Shown here: positions 33,480-46,799 of the stretch, one piece after another
Layout of the letters: each line of letters begins with the position of its first letter
How positions within the stretch are numbered: position 1 is the stretch's first letter
Assembly (NCBI GenBank): GCA_963855995.1
Contig: OY979717.1
Location: 36,475,497 to 36,539,496, forward strand
Source of the DNA: Muricea muricata
Lineage: Eukaryota > Cnidaria > Anthozoa > Malacalcyonacea > Plexauridae
DNA: 64,000 nucleotides
Direction: 5' to 3'
Notes under the pieces: generated by a model
What the model saw: the letters and a program-made list of their open reading frames with translations, nothing else
What the model was told of the DNA's origin: nothing
Database searches by the model: none
Position numbers and translations under genes: made by a program

Positions 33480-33980
33480 AAATGTGTTTGTTCTATAGTC
33501 AAAAGACTGCGAATAACACGAAGAAAATTATCGCAACAAAACAAAACAATCCAACGTAATTCCCAACAATAAATCAGAATGTAAGATAATCCGACATTTT
33601 CCTTCACAATTGATGCGAAGACACGAATAATACGATAAGAATATTTTTATAATTTGTTTCTAATCTCCTACCTAGTGGATCCATTGCCCCCCCCCCTACG
33701 TACCCTCCCACTAAACTGCAGTATGTACTGGAAAAAAACGTCCAATCTTGCATTCGATGATATTATATTATTGCTTGAGATCTGATTTTGCTACCAGTTG
33801 TCTAAGCAATTCTGTTGTCGCTATATAAGTGTATAAAGCTAAGTTATTAGTAGGTATATATAAAGAGTAGTAGCATGAATTGAACGTCGAAATTGCGTGA
33901 ATATCGTAGAGTCATTCGGGTAAACTTATTAAAAACTTGGTAATGCGAGCAACCTAACAGCTGCTTGATACCTCATTTGA
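33480..33980. other. No gene seen
   Basis: Spacer with a poly-C run near 33687-33697. Confidence 0.45.
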
Positions 33981-33982
33981 TC

Positions 33983-34010
33983 ATAATAATAATAATAATA
34001 ATGATGATTT
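33983..34010 (-). repeat. LINE 3' (ATT)n tail
   Basis: (AAT)n on the plus strand followed by GATGATTTATTG, at the expected 3' terminus of the minus-strand LINE. Confidence 0.8.
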
Positions 34011-34124
34011 ATTGAACAATATATCCACAGAGTGGCTCTTCACTTGTTCACAATATAATAAATAATGATAAGAATTTATAAATTAAGAATGCATATTGCA
34101 AGCTATATACAATTAAGATGAAAT

Positions 34125-36600
34125 CTAGTTAAGAAGTTCTAAAGCCCTAGTATAAATAATGTTCCTAGTCTCTCTACAAAAGGTGTTAAAATCTGAACAG
34201 TTTCTCACATCTTCAGGCAATGAATTAAAAACATGCGAAGCTTGATCTTGTAGCGTATTACTAATCAATGGTCTCTCTAATTGCAAACCATTACTAGATC
34301 TTAAACACCTGTTGTGCTGAAATATAGTTAACCTTAAGTAATTTGGCCAATTAGTATTGTGTATGGCTTTATGAGTCGCCTTGAGTAAATTCCATTCACG
34401 TTGTTCCTTCACTGGAAGCCACTTAAGTTTTAAAACTATATCTTCAGTGGAAGCGTATCGGCCAAGTACGAAACTAGCTGCAGCCTGTTGAACTCTCTGA
34501 AGACGTTTTGATAAATAGTCTGGAAGTGGATACAATATCATTATATTACAGTTTACTTAGAACAAGTGCTTGTGCTAGATTCTTCTTGATATGAAAAGGT
34601 AATATTTTTTTCAATTTCTTAATTGATGTTAGTGTAACATAGCAAGAAGCCGCAGTATACTTAACATTCTCTTCCTAATTTAGATGTTCATGAATGTAGG
34701 ATCCTAAAAGCTTAGTGGTAGCGACTCGCTTTAATGGTGTATCATTAACAGTTAAATCAATATTTGTAGTGTCCAGACGATGAACTCTCGATAACTGTGA
34801 AGTGGACATCAACATCACCTTTGTCTTCTCTGGGTTTATAACTAAATTTTCCTCCCGTTACCATGCCTCCAATTTGCCCACGCCTGCGTAAAGTTCAGTC
34901 ACGGTAGCTTGAAGGTCTACGGGTTTGCAATGTTTATAAAGTGATGTGTCGTCAGCATATTGGTGGCATTTGATATTATCCATGTGTGATTGAAGATCGG
35001 TCACATAGAGGTTAGAAATCAGTGGTCCCATTATTGAACCTTGTGGTACTCCAAAGTTGATTGTACAATACTCAAGTCAGCTGATACCATAAGGGTTACT
35101 TCTCCACGCTTCATGGCACGAACTATATCATCCCTAATATCCAACAATACCGCTGTAGTCGAATGACCTTTCCTAAACCACGAGATGTTATCTTTAAATA
35201 AGGTACGAGATTCAATATAGTCAATGACCTGATGGTGGACAAGTCTTTCATATACTTTCGAAAGACCTGGAATAATTCTTACTTGCCGCATATTTGGTAC
35301 ACAGAGAGAGTCGTCGGTCTTGGGAATTAGAGTTATTCTGGCTATTTTCCATGCGTTTGGGAAAAGTAGATGTGTCAACGGTCCTGCAACAGATTCTGCA
35401 ACAGGTTTAAGATACTTAATTGGCATTTGGTCAGGTCCCGTTGACGTTTCAGAACGAATGATCCTAATCTCATTAAGAACTTCTTTGTAGGTGACGCGAC
35501 GTAAGGTAAATGATTCTTGTTCTATGAATCCTGGTGGTAAACTATCAATAAAGTTTAGTAAATCTTCTTTAGTGTCCACATTTTAATTTCCAGTAGTACG
35601 CTGAGCAGTCTCTACGAAATATGCATTTAGTTCGTTGACATCAAGTCGTAAAGGTTGTGAAGACGGATTCAATATGCGATGGATAACACGCCAAACCACT
35701 TTTGGTTTTGTTGATGACAATGCAGTATTGGTGGATAAGCGTTTCGCCCCCTTAATTTTTGTTTTCAGGCGATTACGTACATCCCGAAAATGTCTTGCAT
35801 TTTATTTGAATGAGCCTTATGTCGCAACAGGTTTCGTTGATTTTGGAGACTTTTAATTTCTTCTTCTTGCAGCCACGAGGCAGGCGGGCGCGTGATCTTT
35901 GTGCGCTTCAGTGGAGCGTGTCGCTCAATACACTCAGTAATGAGATTAGTAAACATTTCCAATTTCTCTTCTGGGTCGTCTACAACTTCAATGATACCAA
36001 ACGGGAGAGATGCGTAGATATTCTTCTTCCTTAAATCCTCGTTCATTTTGGATCATTTTAAAACGTGGAACGAATCGCTCAACACGAATATTCAGGCACG
36101 CATAAGGGGCGTCATAGTCACTCACATTTGAGCACGGAAGTACATCAGTATAGGTAACACGTTTAGGGTTATTTGAAATTATATGATTATATAGTTCCCT
36201 TTTTCACGTGTTGCGTTAAGTTGAACGTATACAGACAATACAGTAGATCTATGTACTGTTTTGTCAGGGGTGCATTTGGTTTGAGGATATCAATGTTTAA
36301 ATCTCCTGTGATTATTAATAAGCCATCCCATGAGGTTGACAAATCGGAAAACATATTTTCCATTTGTGTTAACCATTGTTGAGTCGTTAATATTCTTGTG
36401 GATATATATATAGTTCCAACTAAAAGGCGACTGTTTTTATTACGCCCTTGTATTTCTAGCCATAAATGTTCCATTTCAGGGTATTTTGATTCAATATCTT
36501 TCGTCTTTTGCACTTCACATTTTCATTAATATATGCACCTACGCCTCCGCCTTTGATCTTATCTCTATTTCTGGCGATTACGCCCTATAATCGTTCGTAA
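34125..36600 (-). pseudogene. LINE ORF2: endonuclease-reverse transcriptase (broken)
   Basis: Endonuclease: GGGVGAYINENVKCK (near 36545), then HLWLEIQGRNKNSRLLVGTI and LLIITGDLNIDIL, with the GDLN catalytic-type motif. Linker: HAPLKRTKITRPPASWL (about 35890). RT: RRVTYKEVLNEIRIIR, STGPDQMPIKYLKP, WKIARITLIPK, then FGVPQGSIMGPL and the catalytic HQYADDTSLY at about 34950. C-terminal domain: LSKRLQRVQQAAASFVLG and WLPVKEQREWNLLKATHKAI (34541-34125). The RT block lacks a segment before WKIARI and the FSKAFD region is scrambled. Several frameshifts and stops, so inactive. Confidence 0.86.
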
Positions 36601-36730
36601 AATTTGATGACTGAACATTTCTGCCATCTCCGTCTGTGCACTGGGGGATATAAAATTTGTTGTATTTCTTAAGTACATTTCCAGATCTGGAACATCTTCC
36701 ATTATAAGATTTAGGAGCTGTGAATATCGA

Positions 36731-37183
36731 GGCATCACTTTCTTTGTGGCTACGAAATGCTAAACCTTGTCGCAGTAAATATCGTGCCGATGTAAACAAT
36801 TTTATGAGGATTTCTTGCTAATGCTTCTTCCTTTTGTTTCTCCGTGTGTATTTGTACAATAACTGACGGCGTTTTCATTGCTGCGAGTTGATTCACGGAG
36901 AAAACGTGTCCGTGTGATGATTGATGTAACTTTAACTTCTCTGTTGCCTTTTCCAGTTGTTGAAACCCTGTGTAATGAATGCTGGGTCTTCAGAATGGGC
37001 TAAATCTGTTACTCCCATGGCACTAGCTTTTGAACAGTAGAAACACAAAACTTTTTTCAAGTCAGAATCGTAATGTATCCATTCGTAATCTTCATACCAC
37101 TTTGATTGAAAATAAAGCAGGATGCCAAAGTAAACAAAATTGTTTCTATTTTTTGTACTTACGAGTTTTGAGTCATTTAACAA
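36731..37183 (-). pseudogene. hAT transposase N-terminus with TTF-type zinc finger (truncated)
   Basis: The minus-strand frame gives FQSKWYEDYEWIHYDSDLKK, VLCFYCSKASAMG and DPAFITQGFNNWK, the TTF-type finger of ZMYM1/P52rIPK-like hAT transposases. It continues EKLKLHQSSHGHVFSVNQLA, EKQKEEALARNPHKI and, after a shift, TSARYLLRQGLAFRSHKESD. The catalytic domain is absent: the frame is cut at about 36730 where LINE-linked sequence begins. A GTAAGTAC in the upstream sequence (about 37162 on the minus strand) could be an intron donor. Confidence 0.8.
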
Positions 37184-37530
37184 TACAAGTGCTCAAATTG
37201 AATGCTTCACTCAAGAGGAGGAAAATAGAAATGAAGCTCCTGCTAGAAAGATAAAACAAGAGCTACAGTCTGTCAGTAAAGTAAATTTTTTATTCGCGAC
37301 CAAGCACGACATTGCACGATGTTTTATATTACACTACAGCATGTTTTATATAACCACTATCAACAACATAATTTTCACATAAATTTCAAGAAATTCAAGG
37401 CTAATGGTACAAACTACGAACCATGCAATCCTTGTCTTGTCTTTATCAAAAGGTTTTAAACTTTTAGTCACAGTATGTGAAAGTGTCACCGTTGAGAGTA
37501 CAATTTACATCACAAGTTACAGTGAAGTAT

Positions 37531-37756
37531 CACTCTCCTCCGCAGAGGCTTTTTGTCATACGGCGAGTTCCTGATTAAAAATGCTTGTTACATGAAGTTC
37601 TTCACGGTGGGGTTGGGAGCGCATTTCTTAATCCCTATGTTTCCCTACATACCCCTAAAGCCCAAATCTCACCGTGAAGAACTTCATGTAACAAGATTTT
37701 AGGAACTCGCCGTCTACAAACTACGGTATGACAAAAAGCCTCTCCGGAGGAGAGTG
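37531..37756. mobile_element. Palindromic MITE, exact 9-bp TSD (MULE-like)
   Basis: Ends CACTCTCCTCCG and CGGAGGAGAGTG; arms of about 75-85 bases include AGAGGCTTTTTGTCATAC and TTACATGAAGTTCTTCACGG. GTGAAGTAT stands immediately outside both ends (37522-37530 and 37757-37765). The right arm has about 12 extra bases. A 9-bp duplication is typical of Mutator-like elements. No ORF. Confidence 0.9.
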
Positions 37757-37765
37757 GTGAAGTAT

Positions 37766-39520
37766 GATATAAAGTCATGGTTAAACAAAATTGTATGAGA
37801 CATGGAAGTGAATGAAATAAACGAATAAAGTAACCTAAAATATATGAAAAATAAGAAAAATGTTTTGTTACTTTTGTATACCACTTTTTTACATTTCGGA
37901 TTGTTACAGTAAGAACACTCATAAATATATTTCTCTTCAGTGGGTCAAATGTTTCAAGAATGCTTGTCGTTTGTCTACGCACATTAGATTTTGACATATT
38001 CGTCATAAATTTTTCGATATTGTTGATTCTTTTTCCGCCTTCAAACTTCGTATGAATAAGGGAAGTACTTAATGCTCCAGATTCGAGTGAAAGGGATACT
38101 GAATGTTCAGACAGCTTAATACCTAAAAGGTAATGTTATACAATATAATACGTCAGGGTCGAAGTGAAGGGGCGTGATTGTGAAAGTACATTGCCGATGA
38201 ATTGGACAAGTTCCATTTATAACAATTTACTTTCATTTTGTTAGGCATTTGCCCACTGTTGAGGACGATTGTCAATCATCTGTATTAAAGTGTGTTATGT
38301 TGACCGCATTAATCAAATTTTGCAGTGAGTAAAATAAAATATCTCTTACCTCGATTTCGCCTTCTATGTAGTGTAGCTACGTGAAGTACATGATGTACTA
38401 GTGATAATCGAGCTTTCTTTGGGGCGATCGAAGACAGGTAAATAACTGCTGAACTACATGTTGTTCATTATTTATGATTATCATATTTATTAATGCATGT
38501 CTCATAGCCTGTAAACGTATTTGCATGAAACGCGTGAAACCAGTTATGTTGTGAATATCTTTACAATAGGCAATGTTTTTTTTCTAATGCGCGTTAATAT
38601 TAATAATCTACCGTTTACACTTTACAGATTCTAGGCCAAAATGAATGTTCTTCAAATATTACTAGCTACTACAACTGTACCATTGTACCTGCTACCTAGT
38701 TATGTTGTGCATTGTTTGCTGGAGATAATATGCAGGTTGAGTCTGATACTAAGCAAGTAAATGATGTACAAATTTTGCACATAGTTTTTGTTAATATGTT
38801 AATTTGTTAAAATATATTAGCCCTCATATGTGACGGTTTGTATTCTCATGAACTTGTACTGACATTTGCTTCTTATAGTATGGTAGATACAAGCTGGCAA
38901 TGTTCTTGTATTGCCCATGCTATTATTCCTCACATCCACATGATGAGCCATCTAAATGCAATTGTCCTCAGTTATCGATAAAAATATGTCCCACTAAAAT
39001 GGTGTTTAGCTCACATTTTTGTCTTTAAAAAATTGGCTTGCCGAAAAACTGTAGCATTTAACCATTGCTAAAAAACCCTCTATGCTTTGTGAAGCAATTT
39101 GATTTAGCACGATTACAATAAATCAAAGTAACATAACAGCAGTCAGCGGGTAACATTTTCTTGCAATTGAAATTTGCACCTGAATTCAACACAGCATTTT
39201 TCCATGATTGCATTTGCCAGGTATATATCAAACAAAATGCCAGTAAATTTTTCAAACGCTGTATGTTATCAAACATAAATTATATAAATGTATAATTAAA
39301 TGATCATTATTAAATGTTTTTATTCGCACACCAAAAGATCCGATAAGATACCTGGTATATGTATTATTAAAATACAGTTACATGTGCTATATTTTTATAT
39401 AGCAATGTGAACTAGAATTTATATTCTCTTTTTCGTAGCTACTATTAAATCGTAACATCTTAAAAGTAATTTAGCGGAATTCTAAGTTTGACACCTAATC
39501 AAGCAGTATTGGGTTCATAG
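37766..39520. other. No gene seen
   Basis: AT-rich. Minus ORF 37635-38006 crosses the MITE border, so is not a gene. Nothing else recognised. Confidence 0.45.
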
Positions 39521-39524
39521 ACAA

Positions 39525-39880
39525 GTGTATCGCAGTTTTGACAAACGTAGTAAACTAGAGATGGTGTTGTATCACTACATTTCAAACAATCGCGAATGGC
39601 CTATACTATTAAGCGATGATAAAACTACACGCTCTGGCAGATATTACATGGCCTCTTTAATTGAACCAAATTTTGGTGATAAATTGTATTATTTGACATT
39701 ACTTATCAACTGGATACGAAATGAACATACTGTTCACAGCACTTGTCGATTGTGAAAAATGAAGATGATGTAAGATCAGAATGGCTATCTTTGAAGGTTA
39801 AATGGGAAAATTTGGCGGACATGTTTTTCCCTGACGACCAACTAAAGATATTTCACGATTACATCTCAGAAAAGGTATAC
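39525..39880 (+). pseudogene. Unidentified coding-like region (two frames)
   Basis: Frame from 39525 gives MYRSFDKRSKLEMVLYHYIS, LLSDDKTTRSGRYYMASLIE and NWIRNEHTVHS to a stop at 39755. From 39752 a second frame gives KNEDDVRSEWLSLKVKWENL and ADMFFPDDQLKIFHDYISEK, ending at a possible donor AAG/GTATAC. Both have protein-like composition, and they join by one frame change. Family not recognised. It could be an exon of a host gene or a decayed transposon protein. Confidence 0.3.
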
Positions 39881-39889
39881 ACTATACGA

Positions 39890-41051
39890 ATACGATAAAA
39901 TTTGCCACGGGCTAAGATTGTCACCAACTGCTAATATTTTGTATGGTAGCTAACAATCTAAACAGCTGTAAGTTTAAAAAAATTTTTCTCGGCAAAAATA
40001 TAAATCAAAGCACATTTATATTAGGAAGCATCTTTACGCTTTGGAAGAAACCCAAGCTACAGTCATTGCTAAACAATTGAGATAATAGCTCACATTAAAT
40101 AATATCAAATACATTTGTTAAAATCAGGTTTAAGATAAAAGTTCTTAATAATGTAACACATTTCTTTCATCGCTAATTTTATTCACTTGCGTCTTTGTAC
40201 TTTGTAGATTCCTACGATAGCTAAATGTATTGTAGCCTAGGACCTGTACATGAGTTTGTATGCATTTGATTTAGGACAGATAATCTGAACTGTTTTAAGG
40301 TAAGTTGACCATGACGGTCAACATGGTAACGCTGCTCGAACACCAATCCGGGGCGAAACTTCCTAAACTGACTACACCCTTATACAATGCTTTCGCAATA
40401 GTGCTATCTACTAAACCATAAAAGCTATGTTTAATCTGAGGTGCTTATGTGGTTCAGAGATGTCGCGGTTAGGGGTGGTTAATAGTATGTGTGAGATGTC
40501 TAACACTCATATTTCACAAGAAAATGAGCATGCAATACTCGTGGTCAAATGTCAATTTTCTGTCGTACACCTTAAAATAAAGAGCAGTGGAATAAAATCA
40601 TATTTTTTCTAAATCTTTGCAATGAAAACATAATTAAGTCTATTGCGTTCGACGAAGGAGAACGCTTCCTGGTCGTGACGGCTGGATGCTTTGGCCTTTT
40701 GAGTTTTTTGGGTGTGGCATTTACCTCGTTCTCGCGTTTAGCTAAAAAGAAACGCGGCCTGCCAATGACAGCAATGCGAAAGAAATCATGTTATCCGCTA
40801 TAAAATGTCAAAATTATTACATTATTGTTCATTTCAACTTTTGGCTTTGTTATTTGCGTAAACCTTACGGAAAATCTGAACGGTAAGTCAAGCATATGTA
40901 GAATTAGGGCTGTGTACGTGTCTTTAACTTCCGTGTTAATCGGTGCGATTAAATTGCGGTAAATTTTGGAAAGCTGTGAAGTATATGCTTTCACATTTAT
41001 AGCGCCCCGTTGAAAAACAATTCTCTTAACAACTGAACTCTCAGTTCGAAC
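39890..41051. other. No gene seen; left flank of assembly gap
   Basis: Holds a short hairpin GTTGACC/GGTCAAC at about 40305-40323. No coding signal. Confidence 0.45.
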
Positions 41052-41251
41052 NNNNNNNNNNNNNNNNNNNNNNNNNNNNNNNNNNNNNNNNNNNNNNNNN
41101 NNNNNNNNNNNNNNNNNNNNNNNNNNNNNNNNNNNNNNNNNNNNNNNNNNNNNNNNNNNNNNNNNNNNNNNNNNNNNNNNNNNNNNNNNNNNNNNNNNNN
41201 NNNNNNNNNNNNNNNNNNNNNNNNNNNNNNNNNNNNNNNNNNNNNNNNNNN
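41052..41251. other. Assembly gap (200 N)
   Basis: Exactly 200 Ns. The right side begins inside a terminal repeat of the Penelope-like element, so the gap is probably caused by that repeat, and its length is probably nominal. Confidence 0.99.
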
Positions 41252-41809
41252 AACGTTAAGTCAATTATCACAAGTCACAACACACGCATAATTAGGAAAA
41301 GCCAACCACAAGACATTAGCGCAGAGAACTGTAACTGTAGGAACAAGCACACATGCCCATTGCAGAACAAGTGCATGAGTAAGGACATTGTATACAAAGC
41401 AACAATTTTGACAGGCAACACACAGGACACAAAGCACTACATTGGCATGACCTCAAACACATTCAAAGAGCGATACAGGAATCATATCAAATCTTTCACA
41501 CACAAAAAATATTCGAACGAGACGGAACTTTCGAAACACGTTTGGCACTTAAAGCAAAAGAAAACAGATTTCACCATAAAATGGTCCATAATAAAAAAGT
41601 CTATTTCTTATACGGGAGGATCCAAAAGATGTAATTTATGTTTGGAGGAAAAAATCAGTATTTTGAAAGAAAAAAACAATTGCTTGCTTAACAAAAGATC
41701 GGAAATAGTTTCGGCCTGCCAACACAAAAGCAGATTTCAGGTAAACAACCTAAACAAAGAAAGGAATGCATGCTATTCAACCACCCACGCGCCCACGTTT
41801 CCGCCTTGA
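41252..41809 (+). pseudogene. GIY-YIG endonuclease domain (copy in 5' repeat)
   Basis: Partial C-terminal protein of the element. It starts at the gap edge with a Cys-rich segment (ENCNCRNKHTCPLQNKCMSK), then the nuclease core KHYIGMTSNTFKERYRNHIK, SFTHKKYSNETELSKHVWHL, and a tail with CNLCLEEKISIL. It ends at TGA 41807-41809. The YIG motif and the Arg in FKERYRNH are the expected catalytic positions of GIY-YIG nucleases, which nick DNA for insertion. This copy is open but lacks the RT portion because the gap removes its start. Confidence 0.85.
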
Positions 41810-41844
41810 GCATAAAAGAAGCTCGCACATTTTCGAAATTTGTC

Positions 41845-41888
41845 TACCACCTGAAGATTCCCTTTGGATGAAACAGACTGTAGTGGTA
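41845..41888 (+). ncRNA. Hammerhead ribozyme, type I (5' repeat)
   Basis: Stem I TACCAC (41845-41850) pairs with GTGGTA (41883-41888). The core CTGAAGA (41851-41857) is followed by stem II TCC/GGA with loop CTTT and GA(A) of the second core (41870-41873). Stem III ACAG/CTGT closes on one A and gives the A15.1-U16.1 pair. Cleavage site GUA lies before 41883. All invariant core positions fit; the 10.1/11.1 pair is U-U instead of G-C. PLEs are known to carry type I hammerheads with very short stem III, thought to act as dimers. It lies about 35 bases after the ORF stop. Confidence 0.75.
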
Positions 41889-43651
41889 AGTTTTTGAGGT
41901 ATTTTGCACAATTATACATTTCGCTCTGTCTACATGTCATTGAGCACTCTTTTGTATTTCGCTAACCAAAACTAGCACATTATATCCGCACCCTACATTG
42001 GTTGTGCACTCTCGTTTTCGAAATCTAATTTTCTACCTTAAAATGAGGCAATTTCGACTAGACTATTCACTGAAAAACATCCCTATACCATCAAGGGACA
42101 ACTATTTGAGGAATTTGATTGAAAAAGCGGAAAGCGTACTAAAACGTATGAGATGGAAAGCTCATTTCTTTCTAAAAGGAGAAAAAGTCAGGAAAACACT
42201 AGGAATTTCGGCCTTTCGTCTAACAAAACACCTCCCACAGTTTTGGAACTGAAACCTTTCGAAGAAGACGTTATAAAATTACTAGAAACCATTAAATTTC
42301 GAGACACAAAAGACTATTTTCAAGACACTTTGGCAAACGACCTAAAGAAAATCAATTCATCCGACAAAATGTTTGTTTTCGCCGATAAAACTAGGAACAT
42401 ATATGAAACCTCGCTCGACACATACAACAAGCTCTTGCACGACAACATCACAAAAACATATAAACACGGATCTGAGGAAAACATTTCGGAAATAAACAAC
42501 GAACTAAACCACATCGCAAATAAACTTTCGATTGGCAACCGGATTGAATGCATGAAAAAAACGCGAAGCTTTTATTTCTCTCAAAGATCATAAGGAAAAT
42601 TTTCAGACCAACCCAAAATGTCGGCTCATCAACCCAGCAAAAAGCGATTCCGGAAAAATTAGTAAATCAATTTTGGACAGATTAAACACAAAACTTCGGA
42701 CAATTTTGAACGTAAACCAATGGAGAAACACGCAAAACGTCATAGAATGGTTTGGCAGCATCGAGGAAAAAACTAGGCATTCTTTTATTTCGTTTGTCAT
42801 AGTCGACTTTTACCCGTCAATTTCAGAAAATTTACTGGACCAAGCACTATCTTGGGCCTCCAATTTGGCTGATATTTCGGACGAAGACATTTCTATAATA
42901 AAACACGCTAGGAAATCACTCCTTTTCAATCACGGAAGACCGTGGATCAAAAACAACAATAGCAATTTGTTTGATGTTACCATGGGTAGCTATGACGGGG
43001 CAGAAATTTGCGAACTAGTAGGTCTTTTCATCTTAAACCATTTAGGAAAAAAGTTTGGCAAGAAAAACATCGGCTTGTACAGAGATGACGGTTTTGGCGG
43101 TTATTAAAAACAGATCAGCACGTTTGGCAGACAAAACCAGGAAAGAGCTACACAAAATTTTCGAACAGTTTGGCCTAAAAATAACAGCAGAATCAAATTT
43201 ACACGTGGTAAACTTTCTAGACGTAACATTCGACCTTTCTACCGGAAAATATAAACCTTATAGGAAGCCCAATGACGATCCGTTATACATACACAAGCAC
43301 TCTAACCACCCACCCAGCATCTTAAGGCAACTTCCAGCATCCATCAACAAGCGCATTTCAACGCTGTCATCTGACAAACAAGTATTTGACGATGCAGTAC
43401 AAACATATCAAAACGCACTAGGACATAGCAACTTCAGCCACAAGCTGGAATACATGCCACATGTAACACAGCAGCCACGCAGGAACAGGCAACGCAACAT
43501 CATTTGGTTTAACCCTCCATTTAGCAAAAATGTCAAGACAAACATCGCACGCAGTTTCCTCAAGCTTGTAGACACGCACTTTCCAATAGGCAACAAGTTA
43601 CACAAGATTTTCAATAGGAACACAGTTAAGGTCAGTTACAGCTGCATGAAC

Positions 43652-44770
<1,119 letters not shown>

Positions 44771-44772
44771 TA

Positions 44773-45071
44773 TATTAATGACAATTGGTTGCTCTGAAAC
44801 ATTGAAACCAGGTGGCACTATAGCTCTACCTCTACATGACCTGGTTATCACTTCGAAAATGCCAAGACAATTCCACTCGCCAACAGGTGAGACGGGAACG
44901 TTTATTTCCACCTTTACATCGATTATTTCAGACGAAAACAGCGGCACTATGATCTACGAAGGACAATTTGCCGTACGGTTGCTGGTACAACATTTAATTA
45001 AAAGTAGGACATCACAACTTATTACAATTACTCACCCGGTAAGCGACGTAATAAGTTACCTTACACAGTAA
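44773..45071. other. Unidentified open region on both strands
   Basis: The plus frame of 97 codons ([14 protein letters not shown] start) and a minus frame (IIDVKVEINVPVSPVGEWNC, then [15 protein letters not shown]) overlap. The minus frame has a faint likeness to the N-terminal beta-sandwich of transglutaminases (V.INVP..PVGEW), cut by (TA)n where the next conserved part should start. I cannot decide the strand, and the likeness may be chance. Confidence 0.25.
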
Positions 45072-46111
45072 GATTAAAGCAAAAAATGAAGTAGAAATAG
45101 GAATAAGCAACAGCAATGAAAAATAATGCTTAAAAAATTGGGGGTTACTGTGCTTCTTTTACGGATACATTCAGTAATATGTCATTTTCACCAATTTTCA
45201 TACGTAAGTGTTGCCATAGTAACCAAGTATGAGTCACAACATTCTCATAAAGTGAAACTCGATATATTAAAATGTATAATGACCTCAAGAAATTCCTCAT
45301 TAATGCAAAAAGTACGAAGTTTTAGGTGTCGAACGTAGAACTGCTATTCTTTTTTAAATATGTATTGAGCTACCTTAAATAAGGGAAATTCTTACGTAAA
45401 ACTCACTTTTTATTACACAGTAATATTTGATTGGGCAAGCTCTCCACGTGAGTCTGATCCATTTTTTAGAAACAGTTCTTGTTTAACTTGAGTAGAGAAA
45501 CTTCTCACATGCTTGTATAAAATAATCCAAACCTTAGACTGAGGGATGTTTAAATCTCAAAAACAAACAACGGTTAATCTACTTCAAAGAATGCATTCAG
45601 TGTATGCAGAACTTAAGTTAAGACATTCATAATTACTTTATATCATGCGAGATATTTTGCCAACACATTATTTGCAGCGCTTTTGAGCTTTTTTAGTAAA
45701 TATAAGCTTGGCAGGTATCAACCAGTTGTAAATATATTTCTGGTGAAAATAGGCATGTACGTCCATACACGAACGAAAAGTCGATATCGAGTTATTTTTT
45801 TCCTGTGAAACAACCTAATGAATGAATGTTTATTATGAATGAACAAATGAATCTATTTTGCTACTAGAATTTAACTGATTTTGCCGTGCGTGTAATTACG
45901 TGTAAATAATGTAAAACGTCTCTATGTTTATTCATAAAGTTAAATTTGCCTGTACATATAATTTAAAAGTACTTGCCTTAAGAACATAAACAGCGGGTAA
46001 AGCATGTTTTCTCTCAAGCTCCCTCAGTAAATCTTAAACTCTCAAAAATGTCAAGAACAATAAACAGATTTGAAGGTACTCGAAGCGTTTTTGCTTTTTT
46101 AATGCACAGAT
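45072..46111. other. No gene seen
   Basis: AT-rich spacer before the minisatellite. Confidence 0.45.
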
Positions 46112-46620
46112 ATTTTTATCCCCCATTGTGTTTTATCCCCCCATCCATTTTTTATCCTCTCATCCGTGTTTTATCTTCCTATTCGTGTTTTATCCCCTCA
46201 TCCGGGTTTCATCCTCTCATCCGTGTTTTAGCCCCTCATCCGTGTTTTATCCCCTCATCCTTGTTTTATCCTCCCATCCGGGTTTTATCTCCTCATCCGG
46301 GTATTATCCCCTCATGCGTGTTTATCCCCCCATCCGTGTTTTATCCCCCCATCCGTGTTTTATCTTCCCATCCGTGTTTTAACCCCCCATCCGTGTTTTA
46401 TCTCCCTATCCATGTTTTAGCCCCTTATCCGTGTGTATTTCCCTCATTCATGTTTTATCTTCTTATATGGGTTTAACCCCACACCCGTGCTTTATCTCCG
46501 CAACCGCGTTTTGTCCCCTCATACGTTTTTATCCCCCTCATATCCGTGTTTTACCCCCTCATCCTTGTTTAATCCTCCAGTCCGTATCCGTGCAATCCGC
46601 ATCCGTGTTTTATGCCAACC
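46112..46620 (+). repeat. 19-bp minisatellite
   Basis: About 26 variable copies of a unit near TCATCCGTGTTTTATCCCC. Long open frames through it (for example 46048-46476) are periodic Ile/Pro/Leu/Phe peptides and not genes. The array ends exactly where the 1.3-kb satellite begins. Confidence 0.93.
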
Positions 46621-46799
46621 CCAATGCAAAGAAAAATACAAAGTTTTGTTCGAAGAAGTTAGCGCGGAAATATATATGCGAAAATTTTTGATTTATAACC
46701 TCAAAGCTATTCTAAATTATTTCTACGTGGAGAAAAACAAAGGAACTTGGCTTCTGTGCCTTTTAAGACATCACCTGCTACGTCACAGGTGAACTATTT

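Larger units (their letters stand above)
33981..36730 (-). mobile_element. Non-LTR retrotransposon (LINE, CR1/L2-like)
   Basis: On the minus strand the order is apurinic-type endonuclease (about 36600-36190), linker, reverse transcriptase (35580-34900), C-terminal part (34541-34125), then a 3' tail of (ATT)n microsatellite at 33983-34010. A microsatellite tail and the absence of LTRs fit CR1/L2-type LINEs. Clade assignment is tentative. The 5' end joins hAT-derived sequence at about 36730. Confidence 0.85.
41252..41985 (+). repeat. PLE terminal repeat, copy 1 (5' truncated by gap)
   Basis: Matches 43652-44386 with offset 2400, then 2401 after a homopolymer difference (6 As at 41504-41509, 7 As at 43904-43910). 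Divergence begins after AGCACATTATAT. Confidence 0.95.

Noticed and set aside
35635-36382. Plus-strand ORFs of 69-74 codons
   Set aside because: Antisense to the LINE endonuclease-RT frame.
41041-41271. 76-codon ORF
   Set aside because: It consists almost entirely of unknown residues from the N gap.
46048-46792. Overlapping ORFs of 84-142 codons rich in Pro, Ile, Phe
   Set aside because: Periodic peptides from a 19-bp minisatellite, open in several frames at once.
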